Part shown: piece by piece, positions 15,939 through 25,879 of the stretch | How the letters are laid out: every line of letters starts with the position of its first letter | Numbering within the stretch: position 1 is the first letter of the stretch | Assembly: GCA_025363775.1 (NCBI GenBank) | Contig: JANYLG010000062.1 | Span: forward strand, 1 to 51,278 | Source of the DNA: Acidobacteriota bacterium | GTDB lineage: Bacteria > Acidobacteriota > Vicinamibacteria > Vicinamibacterales > Fen-181 | Length of the DNA: 51,278 bases | Reading direction: 5' to 3' | Program-made: the position numbers and the translations under genes | The notes under the pieces: model-generated | Told to the model about the DNA's origin: nothing | Database searches by the model: none | Seen by the model: the letters and a program-made list of their open reading frames with translations, nothing else

Positions 15939-16436
15939 ATGGGACAGGTATTCGAGGGACGGTTCGATGCGCGCGGGCGGAAGGTGGCGCTGGTGGCCTC
16001 GCGGTTCAATGACTTCTTTACCAAAGAGCTGCTGGCGGGCGCCCAGGATTGCCTCCGCCGGCACGGGGTGGCTGACGCGGACGTGGATGTCGCCTGGGTG
16101 CCCGGGAGCTTCGAGCTGCCGCTGGCGGCCCAGCGCCTGGCACGCAGTGGACGGTACGGCGCGGTGGTGTGCCTGGGTTGCCTGATTCAGGGCGACACGC
16201 CGCACTTCCAGTACCTCGCGGGGGAGGTGACGAAAGGTATCGCACAGGTATCGCTCGACTCGGGAGTCCCGGTCATCTTCGGCGTGATCACCGCCGAGAC
16301 GCTCGACCAGGCGATGGAGCGGGCGGGCACGAAGGCCGGGAACAAGGGGTTCGACGCGGCAGCGACCGCACTCGAGATGATCGACCTGTGCGCCACGCTC
16401 GACGCGCCGCCGAACACCCACCTGACGCGCGTCTGA
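15939..16436 (+). CDS. ribH: 6,7-dimethyl-8-ribityllumazine synthase
   Basis: 165 residues. Family motifs: [45 protein letters not shown] (the His of HFQY is catalytic) and [16 protein letters not shown]. Last gene of the rib operon. GGAGGG before ATG 15939 is a good ribosome binding site. The 56-base gap to ribBA is the largest in the operon. Confidence 0.95.
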   Translation: MGQVFEGRFDARGRKVALVASRFNDFFTKELLAGAQDCLRRHGVADADVDVAWVPGSFELPLAAQRLARSGRYGAVVCLGCLIQGDTPHFQYLAGEVTKGIAQVSLDSGVPVIFGVITAETLDQAMERAGTKAGNKGFDAAATALEMIDLCATLDAPPNTHLTRV

Positions 16437-16437
16437 C

Positions 16438-16458
16438 GCGCGCCATCTTCGGGCGCGC
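16438..16458. terminator. GC hairpin between ribH and pit
   Basis: GCGCGCC (16438-16444), a 7-base loop, and GGCGCGC (16452-16458), starting two bases after the ribH stop. It separates the convergent ribH and pit genes. The T-run is poor. Confidence 0.5.
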
Positions 16459-16496
16459 ATTATCCTCGACGCTGGCCGGCGCGGTCGGGCGGCCGA

Positions 16497-17495
16497 TCAG
16501 GCGACGCCGAAGAAACGGAGCACGATGTACGTCCCGGCGGCGATCGCCGCGGCAGCGGGAATCGTCAACAACCACGCCCACACAATTTGCCCAGCCACGC
16601 CCCACCGGACGGCCGACCACCGGCGCGTGGCGCCGACGCCGACAATGGCCCCCGTGATCGCGTGTGTCGTGCTCACCGGGATCCCGAAGTACGTGGCCAG
16701 GAGGATGGCCGACGCCGCGCCCGTCTCGGCCGCGAACCCGTTGACCGGCTGCAGCTTCGTGATTCGCGATCCCATCGTGTGGATGATCCGCCAGCCCCCC
16801 GACAGGGTGCCAAGGCTGATCGCCGCGTGCGCCAGCAGCACCACCCAGATCGGCACGCGAAATTCCCCCTGCAGGTAGCCGGCCGTGAACAGCACGCCCG
16901 AGATGATCCCCATCGTTTTTTGGGCGTCGTTCGCGCCGTGATTCAGGCTGAAGAGGGCGGCGGAGATCAACTGCAAACGCCGGAACCACTTGTCCACCCG
17001 CGCCGGCGCCATTGGCGCGCAGACCCAATAGATGAGGACCATCAGTGCGAAGCCCGCGACCAGGCCGATCACCGGGGAGGCCACGATGAAGACCAGCGTC
17101 TTCGTCCACCCTGAGAGGATGATTACGGAGAATCCCGCCTTGGTGATGGCGGCCCCGGCGTACCCGCCGATCAAAGCGTGCGACGAACTGGTGGGCAGGC
17201 CGAAGTACCAGGTGATGAGATCCCATGCGATGGCGCCCACCAGCCCCGCGAAGATCACGGCAAAGGTGACCGCGTGGATGTCGATCATCCCCGAGCCGAT
17301 CGTCTTCGCGACCGCCGTTCCGAAGGCGAACGCAGCGACGAAGTTGAAGAACGCCGCCCAGATTACCGCCTTCCCCGGCGAAAGGACCCGGGTAGACACG
17401 ACCGTCGCGATCGAGTTGGCAGCGTCGTGGAACCCGTTGATGTAGTCGAAGGCCAGAGCGACGGTGATGAGCAGGATGACAACGAAGAGGTCCAT
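16497..17495 (-). CDS. pit: Low-affinity inorganic phosphate transporter, Pit family
   Basis: 332 residues, about ten membrane helices. The two Pit signatures are present: DYINGFHDAANSIATVVSTR near the start and LNHGANDAQKTMG in the middle, with PTSSSHALIGGY and PVSTTHAITGAI. It moves metal-phosphate across the inner membrane driven by the proton gradient. It lies seven bases after the DUF47 gene, the usual pairing. Convergent with ribH. Confidence 0.93.
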   Translation of the reverse strand: MDLFVVILLITVALAFDYINGFHDAANSIATVVSTRVLSPGKAVIWAAFFNFVAAFAFGTAVAKTIGSGMIDIHAVTFAVIFAGLVGAIAWDLITWYFGLPTSSSHALIGGYAGAAITKAGFSVIILSGWTKTLVFIVASPVIGLVAGFALMVLIYWVCAPMAPARVDKWFRRLQLISAALFSLNHGANDAQKTMGIISGVLFTAGYLQGEFRVPIWVVLLAHAAISLGTLSGGWRIIHTMGSRITKLQPVNGFAAETGAASAILLATYFGIPVSTTHAITGAIVGVGATRRWSAVRWGVAGQIVWAWLLTIPAAAAIAAGTYIVLRFFGVA

Positions 17496-17502
17496 GGCGG
17501 CC

Positions 17503-18120
17503 TCAGGAATTCTTGAGCACGACGCCTTCGATCACGTCGGCGACGTCCTCGCAGCGATCGATCGCGTCCTCGAGGCGGTCGAGGATTTCCTTCCACTTGA
17601 ACACCAGGATCGCGTCCGTCTCCTCGTCCAGCAGTTTCTTGACCGCCTCGAGGTGCATGCGGTCCGCCTCGTTCTCCAGCCGGTTGATCTCGACGAGCGG
17701 TTCCGACACGCCCCGCCGCAACTCCAGCCCCCCCATCGCGAGCCGGATCGCCTTGGTCGAGTCGGTGATGATGCGGGCCAGCTCGCGCGCGCCGGAGCGG
17801 ACGACAGGGACCCGGTACAGGCTCACGTAGCCGGCTGTCGCGTCGATCTCGTCCATCACGTCGTCGAGCGATCGAGCCAGGGCGTGGATGTCCTCACGGT
17901 CCAGGGGAGTGACGAACGTGCGGTGCAGCCGCTGGTACACCTCGTGGCTCAGGAAGTCGCACTTGTGCTCCACTTCCTTGATCTCCTCGGCCTTGTCCCA
18001 CGCGGGCGGATCGGTCGCCAGCATCTCCTCGAGCAAACGGGCACCGTGCTTCAGCTCGTCCGCGATCGCAAGAAAATCCTGGTAGAACTTCTCTTCCTTT
18101 GGAATCAGCCGGAACGCCAC
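17503..18120 (-). CDS. DUF47 / PhoU-like Pit accessory protein
   Basis: 205 residues, nearly all helical and charged, with IKEVEHKCDFLSHEVYQRL and REDIHALARSLDDVMDEIDA, typical of the DUF47 (TIGR00153) family. These proteins accompany Pit transporters and are thought to control them, like PhoU with Pst. GTG 18120 follows GGGGGGAG. About 100 bases separate it from pstA upstream, so it may be part of the same transcript. Confidence 0.9.
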   Translation of the reverse strand: MAFRLIPKEEKFYQDFLAIADELKHGARLLEEMLATDPPAWDKAEEIKEVEHKCDFLSHEVYQRLHRTFVTPLDREDIHALARSLDDVMDEIDATAGYVSLYRVPVVRSGARELARIITDSTKAIRLAMGGLELRRGVSEPLVEINRLENEADRMHLEAVKKLLDEETDAILVFKWKEILDRLEDAIDRCEDVADVIEGVVLKNS

Positions 18121-18222
18121 ACTCCCCCCTTCGGCACTTCAGAGCCGCCGAATTGTATCAGATTCGACCGGGGCCGTGGCGGAACACCGGGGAACCTCCG
18201 CAAACGCGGGTCAGGCGGACGA

Positions 18223-19071
18223 TCACGCGTGGCGCTGTCCGCCGAGGAGGGAGCGGGCGCCGAGGTTCGCGAGCAGGACGAGCGTCAGCAGGACCAGGCC
18301 GGCAGCCCAGGCCTGGCGGTGCCAGTCGTCGTAGGGAGAGACCGCGTAGTTGTAGATCATGACCGGCAGCGAGGCGGTCGGGTGCAGGACGCCCTGGCTC
18401 CAGAACGCGTTACCGAGCGAGGTGAACAGCAGGGGCGCCGTCTCTCCGGCCACGCGGGCGAGACCGAGCATGGCCGCCGTGACCATGCCGCGGGTGGCCG
18501 CCGGGACGACCACCCGAACGATCGTCAGCGTGCGGGACGCACCGAGCGCCAGCGATGCCTCGCGCAGCGATACCGGCACCGCGCGCAGGAATTCCTCGGT
18601 GCTGCGCGTCATGATTGGGATCATCATGATCCCGAGTGCCAGCCCTCCGGCCAGCGTGGAGAACTGCTTCATCGGCAGCACCACGAGGGTGTAGACGAAG
18701 ATCCCGATGACGATCGACGGCATCCCGTTCAGCAAGTCCGCCGCGTAGCGGACAGCGCCCGCCATCGTCCGGCCCGCGAACTCGCTCAGGTAGAGGCCGG
18801 CCAGCAGGCCGACGGGCAGCCCCGTGATCGCCGCGATCCCCAGCATCTTCGCACTCCCCACGAGCGCATTGGCCATCCCGCCGCCGCTCTCGCCGACCGG
18901 TTTCGGAAGTTCGGTGAAGAATGCCACGTTCAGGGAACTGCCGCCCTTGACGATCAGGTAGACGAGGACGAAGAACAGCACCGAGACGCTCAGCAGCGTG
19001 GAGAACGCCGTCATGCCGAGCATCACCACGTTCACGATCTTCCGGCGTTGATTCCGGGACAGGAGGGTCAT
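18223..19071 (-). CDS. pstA: Phosphate ABC transporter permease PstA
   Basis: 282 residues with six predicted membrane helices. The permease loop that contacts the ATPase is seen as VPVSLREASLALGASRTLTI (EAAxxLG type), with NGMPSIVIGIF before it. Forms the membrane channel with PstC. Its ATG overlaps the pstC stop as ATGA. Confidence 0.93.
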   Translation of the reverse strand: MTLLSRNQRRKIVNVVMLGMTAFSTLLSVSVLFFVLVYLIVKGGSSLNVAFFTELPKPVGESGGGMANALVGSAKMLGIAAITGLPVGLLAGLYLSEFAGRTMAGAVRYAADLLNGMPSIVIGIFVYTLVVLPMKQFSTLAGGLALGIMMIPIMTRSTEEFLRAVPVSLREASLALGASRTLTIVRVVVPAATRGMVTAAMLGLARVAGETAPLLFTSLGNAFWSQGVLHPTASLPVMIYNYAVSPYDDWHRQAWAAGLVLLTLVLLANLGARSLLGGQRHA

Positions 19072-20012
19072 CGCGCGGTACCTGGTCCCGCAGTGGCGGC
19101 TATCAGTCCCCGGGCGACCACGTTGATGATCATCGTTAAAAAGAACAGGACGAGGCCGACCTCGATGAGCGAATGCAGGTACAACTCCTCGGTGGCCTCA
19201 CTGAACTCGTTCGCGATCACGGCCGCCATCGAGTAGGCCGGCGCGAACAGCGACGCGGCGATCTCCGGCCGGTTGCCGATGACCATCGTCACGGCCATCG
19301 TTTCACCGAGCGCGCGGCCGAGCGCGAGGAAGATCGCGCCGTAGAGCCCTGGACGGGCATACGGGAGCACGACCTTCCAGGTACTCTCCCAGCGGGTGGA
19401 TCCGAGCGCCAGCGCCGCCTCGCGCTGCTCGCGCGGCACGCAGAGCAGTACCTCGCGCCCGACCGAGACGATGAATGGCACGATCATGATGGCGAGGACG
19501 ATTCCGGCCGTGAGGAGGCCGATCCCGTAGGCAGGGCCGCCAAACAGCGGGAATCCCCCGGTGGCCGTCTTCAGGATCGGCTGCACCCACTGCCGCATCG
19601 CCGGCACCAGGACGGCGATGCCAATCAGGCCGTAGATGACGCTTGGAATGGCCGCCAGCAACTCGAGCAGCATCCCGGCCACTGCGGAGAGCCGCGGCGG
19701 CGCGAGCTCCGCCAGGAAAATCGCGACGCCAACGCCAAGCGGCACCGCGATGATCAGCGCGAGGGCCGACGTCATCAGCGTGCCATACACGAATGCTGCG
19801 GCGCCAAATTGTCCGGCCACCGGATCCCATGTCTGGGAGACGAGGAATCCCCACCCGAACTGCCGCCGTGCGAGGGCCGAGTTGCGCCAAAGTTCCCATG
19901 CGAGCAGGCCCGTCACGCCCACCACGGCGGCGCCGAAGACAAAGGCGAACGCGTGCGCCACGATGTCGCCCTTCCGCAGCCGGGTCGCGGCGACCGACAG
20001 GATGCTTCTCAT
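19068..20012 (-). CDS. pstC: Phosphate ABC transporter permease PstC
   Basis: 314 residues, six predicted membrane helices. Motifs: IFLAELAPPRLS, AAIPSVIYGLIG, VPREQREAALALGSTRWEST and ALGRALGETMAVTMVIGN (the last is typical of PstC). Divergent from phoB with 143 bases between, which hold a candidate Pho box 62 bases from the start. pstS and pstB are coded elsewhere in the window. Confidence 0.93.
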   Translation of the reverse strand: MRSILSVAATRLRKGDIVAHAFAFVFGAAVVGVTGLLAWELWRNSALARRQFGWGFLVSQTWDPVAGQFGAAAFVYGTLMTSALALIIAVPLGVGVAIFLAELAPPRLSAVAGMLLELLAAIPSVIYGLIGIAVLVPAMRQWVQPILKTATGGFPLFGGPAYGIGLLTAGIVLAIMIVPFIVSVGREVLLCVPREQREAALALGSTRWESTWKVVLPYARPGLYGAIFLALGRALGETMAVTMVIGNRPEIAASLFAPAYSMAAVIANEFSEATEELYLHSLIEVGLVLFFLTMIINVVARGLIAATAGPGTAR

Positions 20013-20074
20013 GTCCGCAGATTCATCACGCTCTGCAGTTTAGGCACGCGACGTTTCGCCGGCGTGTCGGCGCT

Positions 20075-20090
20075 GTTAAATGGGTGTTAC
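20075..20090. promoter_or_regulatory. Candidate Pho box in the pstC-phoB divergent region
   Basis: GTTAA at 20075-20079 and GTTAC at 20086-20090 on the plus strand, 11 bases apart. Read on the pstC coding strand this is GTAAC-N6-TTAAC, the same orientation as the sites before the porin and pstB. A TTGACA-N17-GAGGAT promoter-like pair for phoB follows at 20106-20134. Confidence 0.5.
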
Positions 20091-20155
20091 GAGCGCGGGA
20101 AGCAGTTGACAGCGAGCGGACGGGCTGAGAGGATTGACGCCGAACAGACGCTGTT

Positions 20156-20860
20156 GTGAGTCATATCCTCATCGTCGAAGACGACCGGGACATCGCCGAG
20201 TTGATCCGGCACTACGTGGTGAAGGCCGGCCACACCGCGGACGTGCTGGCGTCGGGCACCCAGGCCCTGCCGAGAGTGCGCGCCCGACGACCGGACCTGC
20301 TCGTGCTGGACCTGATGCTGCCGGGTCTCCACGGCTTGGAGATCTGCCAGGCGCTGCGGCGCGATCCCGCGACCGTGGACCTGCCGATCATCGTCGTCAC
20401 CGCCCGGGCAGAAGAGTCGGACCGCGTGGCCGGCCTCGAGCTGGGCGCCGACGACTACCTGACCAAGCCGTTCAGCCCGAAAGAGCTGGTGGCCCGAATC
20501 GGCGCGCTCCTGCGGAGGGCGTCGAGGGGAGGAACGGTGGGCGACGGCCGCACGACCTACGCAGGGATCGCGATCGACCGCGAGCAGCATGTCGTGACGG
20601 ACAACGGCCGCGAGGTGGTGCTCACGGCCAAGGAGTTCCTCCTGCTGGAGTTCTTCCTCCAGCACCGGGGACGGGTGCTGTCACGCGACCGTCTGCTGTC
20701 GGACGTCTGGGGCTATCAGTATACGGGCGGGACGCGCACGGTGGATGTGCACGTTCGACGGCTGCGGGAGAAGATTCCCTTCCTGGCCAAGGCGCTCGTC
20801 ACGGTCAAGCAATTCGGCTACAAGCTTGCCGACCCGCCCGCAAGCGACGACGAGGGGTAG
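20156..20860 (+). CDS. phoB: Phosphate regulon response regulator PhoB
   Basis: 234 residues, OmpR/PhoB family. Receiver: ILIVEDDRDIAELI, phosphorylation Asp in LLVLDLMLPGLHG, VVTARAEESD, DDYLTKPFSPKEL. Winged-helix DNA-binding domain: VLTAKEFLLLEFFLQHRGRVLSRD, then RTVDVHVRRLREKI. It switches on phosphate-scavenging genes when phosphorylated by PhoR. Start GTG 20156 has a weak ribosome binding site. Followed by phoR after 26 bases. Confidence 0.92.
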   Translation: MSHILIVEDDRDIAELIRHYVVKAGHTADVLASGTQALPRVRARRPDLLVLDLMLPGLHGLEICQALRRDPATVDLPIIVVTARAEESDRVAGLELGADDYLTKPFSPKELVARIGALLRRASRGGTVGDGRTTYAGIAIDREQHVVTDNGREVVLTAKEFLLLEFFLQHRGRVLSRDRLLSDVWGYQYTGGTRTVDVHVRRLREKIPFLAKALVTVKQFGYKLADPPASDDEG

Positions 20861-20886
20861 GCGTGGCGCGGGCCAGGAGGCGATCG

Positions 20887-22677
20887 ATGCACCTCGGGTT
20901 TCGGGGGAAGATATTTCTCGCGATCTTCGGCGTCGCGGCCGCGTGCCTCGTGCTGGTGGCGATGCTCGTGTCCTTGTCCCTCCCGGAACAGACGTACCGG
21001 CGGATCGAACAGTCGCTCGTCTCCGAAGCGCATCTGGTCGCCGACGTCCTCTCCGCGCACGAACGCGATCTCCCTTCCGGCGCCATCGAGTCCGAAGCCA
21101 GCCGAATCGGGAAGACCCTGCCGGCACGGGTGACGCTGATCGCGGCCGACGGCACCGTCGTCGGCGATTCCATGGTGAGCGGCGCGACCCTCTCCACGCT
21201 CGAGAACCACGCCACGCGGCCGGAAGTGGTCCAGGCGAAGGCGACGGGGGTGGGCATCTCCCGCCGCTACAGCCAGACGATCCGGACCGACATGCTGTAC
21301 GTCGCGGTCACCATCGACCATCCACTGATGACGGTGGTCCGGCTCTCGCTGCCGCTGACCGAGGTCCAGCAACAGGTGGCGTCCGTGCGGCACATGACCC
21401 TGGTGGCACTCGGCGTCGCCCTCGTGGGCGCCCTGGCCCTCTCGTGGATCGCCTCCCTCCTGCTCGGCCGACGGCTGCAGGCCATCGCGAGCGCCGCGCG
21501 CCGCTTCGCGTCGGGCAACCTGTCGCAGCGAGTGCGCGACTACGAGCGGGACGAGTTGGGCACGGTGGCCCGCGTGCTGGACGACACCGTGCTCGAGCTC
21601 GCCAGCCGCGTCGATGAACTGCGGCAGGATCGGGCGCGTACCGACGCGATCCTCACGGGCATGGTCGAAGGCGTGATGGTGGTCAACAGTCAGGGCCGCG
21701 TCCAGTTGGTGAATCGAGCGGCGCGCGCGATGCTCTCGCTCGACGAGGCGACGGTCGGCGGACACTACCTGGAATCGGTGCGTCACCCTGGCATCGCGGC
21801 GCTGCTGACCGACGCGCTCGAAGGCCGGCCGCCAGCACACCTCGAGCTGTCGCCCTCGAAAACCCCCGGACGGTGGCTGGTGGCCCGCGCGGCACCGGTG
21901 TCGGCGCCCTCGGTGACCGGCGCCGTGCTCGTCCTCCACGACATCACAGACCTGCGCCGCGCCGACCAGGTCCGCCGCGATTTCGTCGCGAATGTCTCGC
22001 ACGAGTTGCGCACACCGCTGACGGCCATCAGGGGTTACGTCGAGGCGCTGACCGACGACCCTGCCAGCATCGAGGATCGCGCCCGGTTCCTCGATGTCAT
22101 CGCACGCCACGTCAGCCGGATGGAGCGCCTGGTCCGCGACCTCCTCCGCCTCGCCGGACTCGACGCGCGGCAGGAACCGGTCGAGCCATCGGCGTGTGCG
22201 CTGCCGGGGCTGCTGGCTGGCGCGATTGCGGACCTGGTCACGATCATCGAGTCGCGACGCCAGGAGGTGACGATTGACGTGGCCCAGGAGGTGACGACGA
22301 TCCCAACCGACCCCCAGAAACTGCAGGACGCCATCCGGAACCTGGTCGAGAACGCGGTCAACTACTCACCGGAAGGGACACGCATCCGCCTGGACGCCCG
22401 GCAGAACGGCAACCGCGTCGCCATCACGGTGTCGGACGAAGGCCCTGGCATTCCCGAATCGGATCTCGAGCGGGTCTTCGAGCGGTTTTACCGCGTCGAC
22501 ATGGCCCGTTCGCGCGAGTCGGGCGGGACCGGGCTCGGGCTGTCGATCGTCAAGCACCTCGTCGACGTGCTGGGCGGACAGGTCTCTGCGGCCAACCGGC
22601 CGGAAGGCGGCGCGGTGTTCACGATCAGCCTTCCGATCGGTTCGTCTTGCCCGAGCGGGCGTCTCGCCATACCCTAG
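20887..22677 (+). CDS. phoR: Phosphate regulon sensor histidine kinase PhoR
   Basis: 596 residues. One membrane helix (about 8-32), a periplasmic-type sensor region, a second helix (about 175-200), HAMP (to ~255), PAS (~260-360), then HisKA with the phosphoacceptor His in FVANVSHELRTPLTAIRGYV and HATPase with NLVENAVNYSPEGT, DEGPGIP and GGTGLGLSIVKHLV. ATG 20887 has AGGAGG six bases upstream. Ends six bases before glgC, so glgC is in the operon. Its sensor region is larger than in E. coli PhoR, which lacks a big periplasmic loop. Confidence 0.9.
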   Translation: MHLGFRGKIFLAIFGVAAACLVLVAMLVSLSLPEQTYRRIEQSLVSEAHLVADVLSAHERDLPSGAIESEASRIGKTLPARVTLIAADGTVVGDSMVSGATLSTLENHATRPEVVQAKATGVGISRRYSQTIRTDMLYVAVTIDHPLMTVVRLSLPLTEVQQQVASVRHMTLVALGVALVGALALSWIASLLLGRRLQAIASAARRFASGNLSQRVRDYERDELGTVARVLDDTVLELASRVDELRQDRARTDAILTGMVEGVMVVNSQGRVQLVNRAARAMLSLDEATVGGHYLESVRHPGIAALLTDALEGRPPAHLELSPSKTPGRWLVARAAPVSAPSVTGAVLVLHDITDLRRADQVRRDFVANVSHELRTPLTAIRGYVEALTDDPASIEDRARFLDVIARHVSRMERLVRDLLRLAGLDARQEPVEPSACALPGLLAGAIADLVTIIESRRQEVTIDVAQEVTTIPTDPQKLQDAIRNLVENAVNYSPEGTRIRLDARQNGNRVAITVSDEGPGIPESDLERVFERFYRVDMARSRESGGTGLGLSIVKHLVDVLGGQVSAANRPEGGAVFTISLPIGSSCPSGRLAIP

Positions 22678-22683
22678 AAGATC

Positions 22684-23958
22684 ATGAAACAGGTCCTCGC
22701 ACTCATCCTCGGCGGCGGGCGGGGCACCCGTCTCTTTCCCCTCACCCACCTCCGGGCCAAGCCGGCCGTTCCGATCGCGGGCAAGTACCGGCTGATTGAC
22801 GTGCCGATCAGCAATTGCCTCCATGCGGACATCCGCCGGATCTACGTGCTGACCCAGTTCAATTCCGCGTCGCTCAACCGGCACATCGCGAAGACGTACC
22901 GGATGGATCTGTTCTCGCGCGGGTTCGTCGAGATCCTGGCCGCGGAACAGACGCCTGACAATCCCAACTGGTTTCAGGGGACGGCGGATGCCGTCCGCCA
23001 GGCCGCCCGTCACTTCATCTATCACGACGCCGATTACTACCTGATCCTCGCCGGCGATCAGATCTACCGCATGGACTACACGGCGATGATCGAGGAACAC
23101 GTGGATCGGCGCGCCGACATCACGATCGCGGCGCAGCCGGTCACGCCCGGCGATGCCTCGGCGATGGGGATCTTCAGGTTCGACGCCGGCGGCCAGATCG
23201 TGGGGTTCGAGGAGAAGCCCAGCGCGGAGCGGTTGAACGCGATCGGTTCGAGTATTCCGGCCGGATCGCGGTTCATGCAGACGGCCCCGGACAAGCCATT
23301 CATCGCGTCGATGGGGGTCTACGTCTTCACCCGCGACGTGCTGCTCGAATCGATCGAACGCCACGCGGGCGTGGACTTCGGCCACGAGATCATCCCGGCC
23401 GCGCTCGGCGCGCGCCGCGTCAACGCCTACCTGTTCCGCGACTACTGGCAGGACGTCGGAACGGTCGCGTCGTTCTACGACGCGAACATCTTGCTGACGC
23501 GCCCCCGCGCGCCGTTCAGCTTCTACGATCCGCACAGACCCGTCTTTACCCGTCCCAGGTTCCTGCCCGGTTCCCGTCTCAACGAGTGCACGGTGGATCA
23601 GACGGTGATCGCCGAAGGGTGCTACGTGGACAAGTCCACGGTCTCGCAGTCGATCGTCGGCATCCGAACGCGCATCGGCGACGGTTGCCGGATCAGCCGG
23701 TCGGTGCTGCTCGGCGCCGACTTCTACGAGCACGACGACGATGCCCCGATCCACGACGGGGGCGGCCCGGAGATGGGCATTGGCGCCGACTCGATCCTCG
23801 ACCGCGTGATCGTGGACAAGAACGCGCGGATTGGCCGCGGGGTCCGGCTGACCAACGAGTCGGGCGTGGAGCACGCCGACGGCGATGGCTACTACATCCG
23901 TAACGGGATCATCATCGTGCCCAAGTGGGGTATGGTCCCCGAAGGCACGGTCGCCTAG
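22684..23958 (+). CDS. glgC: Glucose-1-phosphate adenylyltransferase (ADP-glucose pyrophosphorylase)
   Basis: 424 residues. N-terminal nucleotidyltransferase: LILGGGRGTRLFPLTHLRAK, KYRLIDVPISNCLHADI, FQGTADAVRQ, GDQIYRMDY, GFEEKP and ASMGVYVFTRDVL. C-terminal left-handed beta-helix from about residue 295. It makes ADP-glucose and pyrophosphate, the committed step of glycogen synthesis. It starts six bases after phoR and precedes pstB, an unusual place for a glycogen gene. Confidence 0.93.
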   Translation: MKQVLALILGGGRGTRLFPLTHLRAKPAVPIAGKYRLIDVPISNCLHADIRRIYVLTQFNSASLNRHIAKTYRMDLFSRGFVEILAAEQTPDNPNWFQGTADAVRQAARHFIYHDADYYLILAGDQIYRMDYTAMIEEHVDRRADITIAAQPVTPGDASAMGIFRFDAGGQIVGFEEKPSAERLNAIGSSIPAGSRFMQTAPDKPFIASMGVYVFTRDVLLESIERHAGVDFGHEIIPAALGARRVNAYLFRDYWQDVGTVASFYDANILLTRPRAPFSFYDPHRPVFTRPRFLPGSRLNECTVDQTVIAEGCYVDKSTVSQSIVGIRTRIGDGCRISRSVLLGADFYEHDDDAPIHDGGGPEMGIGADSILDRVIVDKNARIGRGVRLTNESGVEHADGDGYYIRNGIIIVPKWGMVPEGTVA

Positions 23959-23981
23959 CGTCTCGCACCGCACTGCACGAC

Positions 23982-23997
23982 GAAACGCCGAATTAAC
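23982..23997. promoter_or_regulatory. Candidate Pho box upstream of pstB
   Basis: GAAAC at 23982-23986 and TTAAC at 23993-23997, 11 bases apart, 44 bases upstream of the pstB ATG. It suggests that pstB-phoU have their own phosphate-controlled promoter besides read-through from phoBR-glgC. Confidence 0.4.
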
Positions 23998-24029
23998 ATC
24001 CTGGAAACCCGGCAGCAACGGGCGGCGGC

Positions 24030-24035
24030 TATGCT
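24030..24035 (+). promoter_or_regulatory. -10-like element at pstB
   Basis: TATGCT ends six bases before the pstB ATG, so transcription would begin at or near the start codon (leaderless mRNA). Confidence 0.35.
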
Positions 24036-24041
24036 GCTGGC

Positions 24042-24908
<867 letters not shown>

Positions 24909-24965
24909 GATCGTCCGGGCGGCCAGGGGCGCCGGGGCGGGACGAACGCGTGGGAGGAAACGCCG

Positions 24966-25646
24966 ATGGAGAAGAGGGAGCCGGTCAGGCACTTCCAGGA
25001 AGAACTCGGGCAGCTGAAAGCCCGCATCCTCGCGATGGGGGGGCTTGCCGAAGACCGGGTCCAGTCGGCGGTTGACGGCCTTGTCTCACGCGACCCGGTA
25101 CGCCTCGATGCGGTGCTGAAGGGTGACGAGCCGATCAACCAACTGCACGTCGAGATCGACGGACTCGCGTTCCGCCTGCTGGCCCTGCACCAGCCGATGG
25201 CGTCGGATCTGCGGGTGATCGTGGCGGCCCTGAAGATCAACAGCGACCTCGAACGCGTCGGCGACATGGCGGTCAACATCGCAGAGGCGGCGCACCGGTA
25301 CCTCGCCCTGCCCCCAGTCAAGCCGCTCCTCGACTTGCCCCGCATGGCGGAGATCGCCCAGACCATGCTGCGTGATGCGCTCGATGCCTTCGTCAAGCGC
25401 GACGTGGACCTGGCGCAATCCGTCCTCGTGCGGGACGATCTGCTGGACAACTATAAGATGCAGATCTTCCGGGAACTTCTGACCTACATGCTCCAGGATC
25501 CGACCAAGATCGAAGCCGGATTGGAATTGATCCTGATTTCACGCCACCTCGAACGGATCGGCGACCACGCCACCAACATCGCCGAGGACATCATTTTCGT
25601 CGTGTCGGCGAAAGACGTCAGGCACGCTCAGAACCTCGAATCCTGA
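24966..25646 (+). CDS. phoU: Phosphate transport system regulator PhoU
   Basis: 226 residues, two helical PhoU repeats: MASDLRVIVAALKINSDLER VGDMAVNIAE in the first and LISRHLERIGDHATNIAEDI in the second, each with the metal-binding E/DxxxD pattern. It links Pst to PhoR and keeps the regulon off in rich phosphate. GGGAGGAAA lies just before ATG 24966. Last gene of the phosphate block. Confidence 0.94.
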   Translation: MEKREPVRHFQEELGQLKARILAMGGLAEDRVQSAVDGLVSRDPVRLDAVLKGDEPINQLHVEIDGLAFRLLALHQPMASDLRVIVAALKINSDLERVGDMAVNIAEAAHRYLALPPVKPLLDLPRMAEIAQTMLRDALDAFVKRDVDLAQSVLVRDDLLDNYKMQIFRELLTYMLQDPTKIEAGLELILISRHLERIGDHATNIAEDIIFVVSAKDVRHAQNLES

Positions 25647-25702
25647 AGTCAGAAGTCAGAATCCTGAATTCTGAATCCCCACTCCTGCCTCATAATGGTG
25701 GC

Positions 25703-25879
25703 GTGAGCGCCCCGCTGTGCGTGTTCTGCCGGAAGCAGCCGATCGAACCCAGATGGCGTCCCTTCTGCAGCGCACGCTGTAAGATGCTGGACTTGGCGAA
25801 ATGGGTGGACGGCGACTACCGGGTCCCGGGCGAGCCATTCAAGGAGCCGCGCGATGATGATGAGAGCGATGAGCGGTAG
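25703..25879 (+). CDS. yacG: DNA gyrase inhibitor YacG
   Basis: A 58-residue zinc protein. The four zinc Cys form CVFC and CSARC, followed by KMLDLAKWVDGDYRVPGEP, the family hallmark. YacG in E. coli binds GyrB and blocks gyrase. GTG 25703 is the only fitting start; CATAAT ends six bases before it, so the message may be leaderless. Its 3' end overlaps the start of the next gene by 26 bases. Confidence 0.88.
   Translation: MSAPLCVFCRKQPIEPRWRPFCSARCKMLDLAKWVDGDYRVPGEPFKEPRDDDESDER

Noticed and set aside
17464-19236. 590-codon plus-strand frame over the Pit accessory and pstA genes
   Set aside because: The translation is low complexity (Gln, Arg, Asp, His) and the minus strand carries recognisable DUF47 and PstA proteins.
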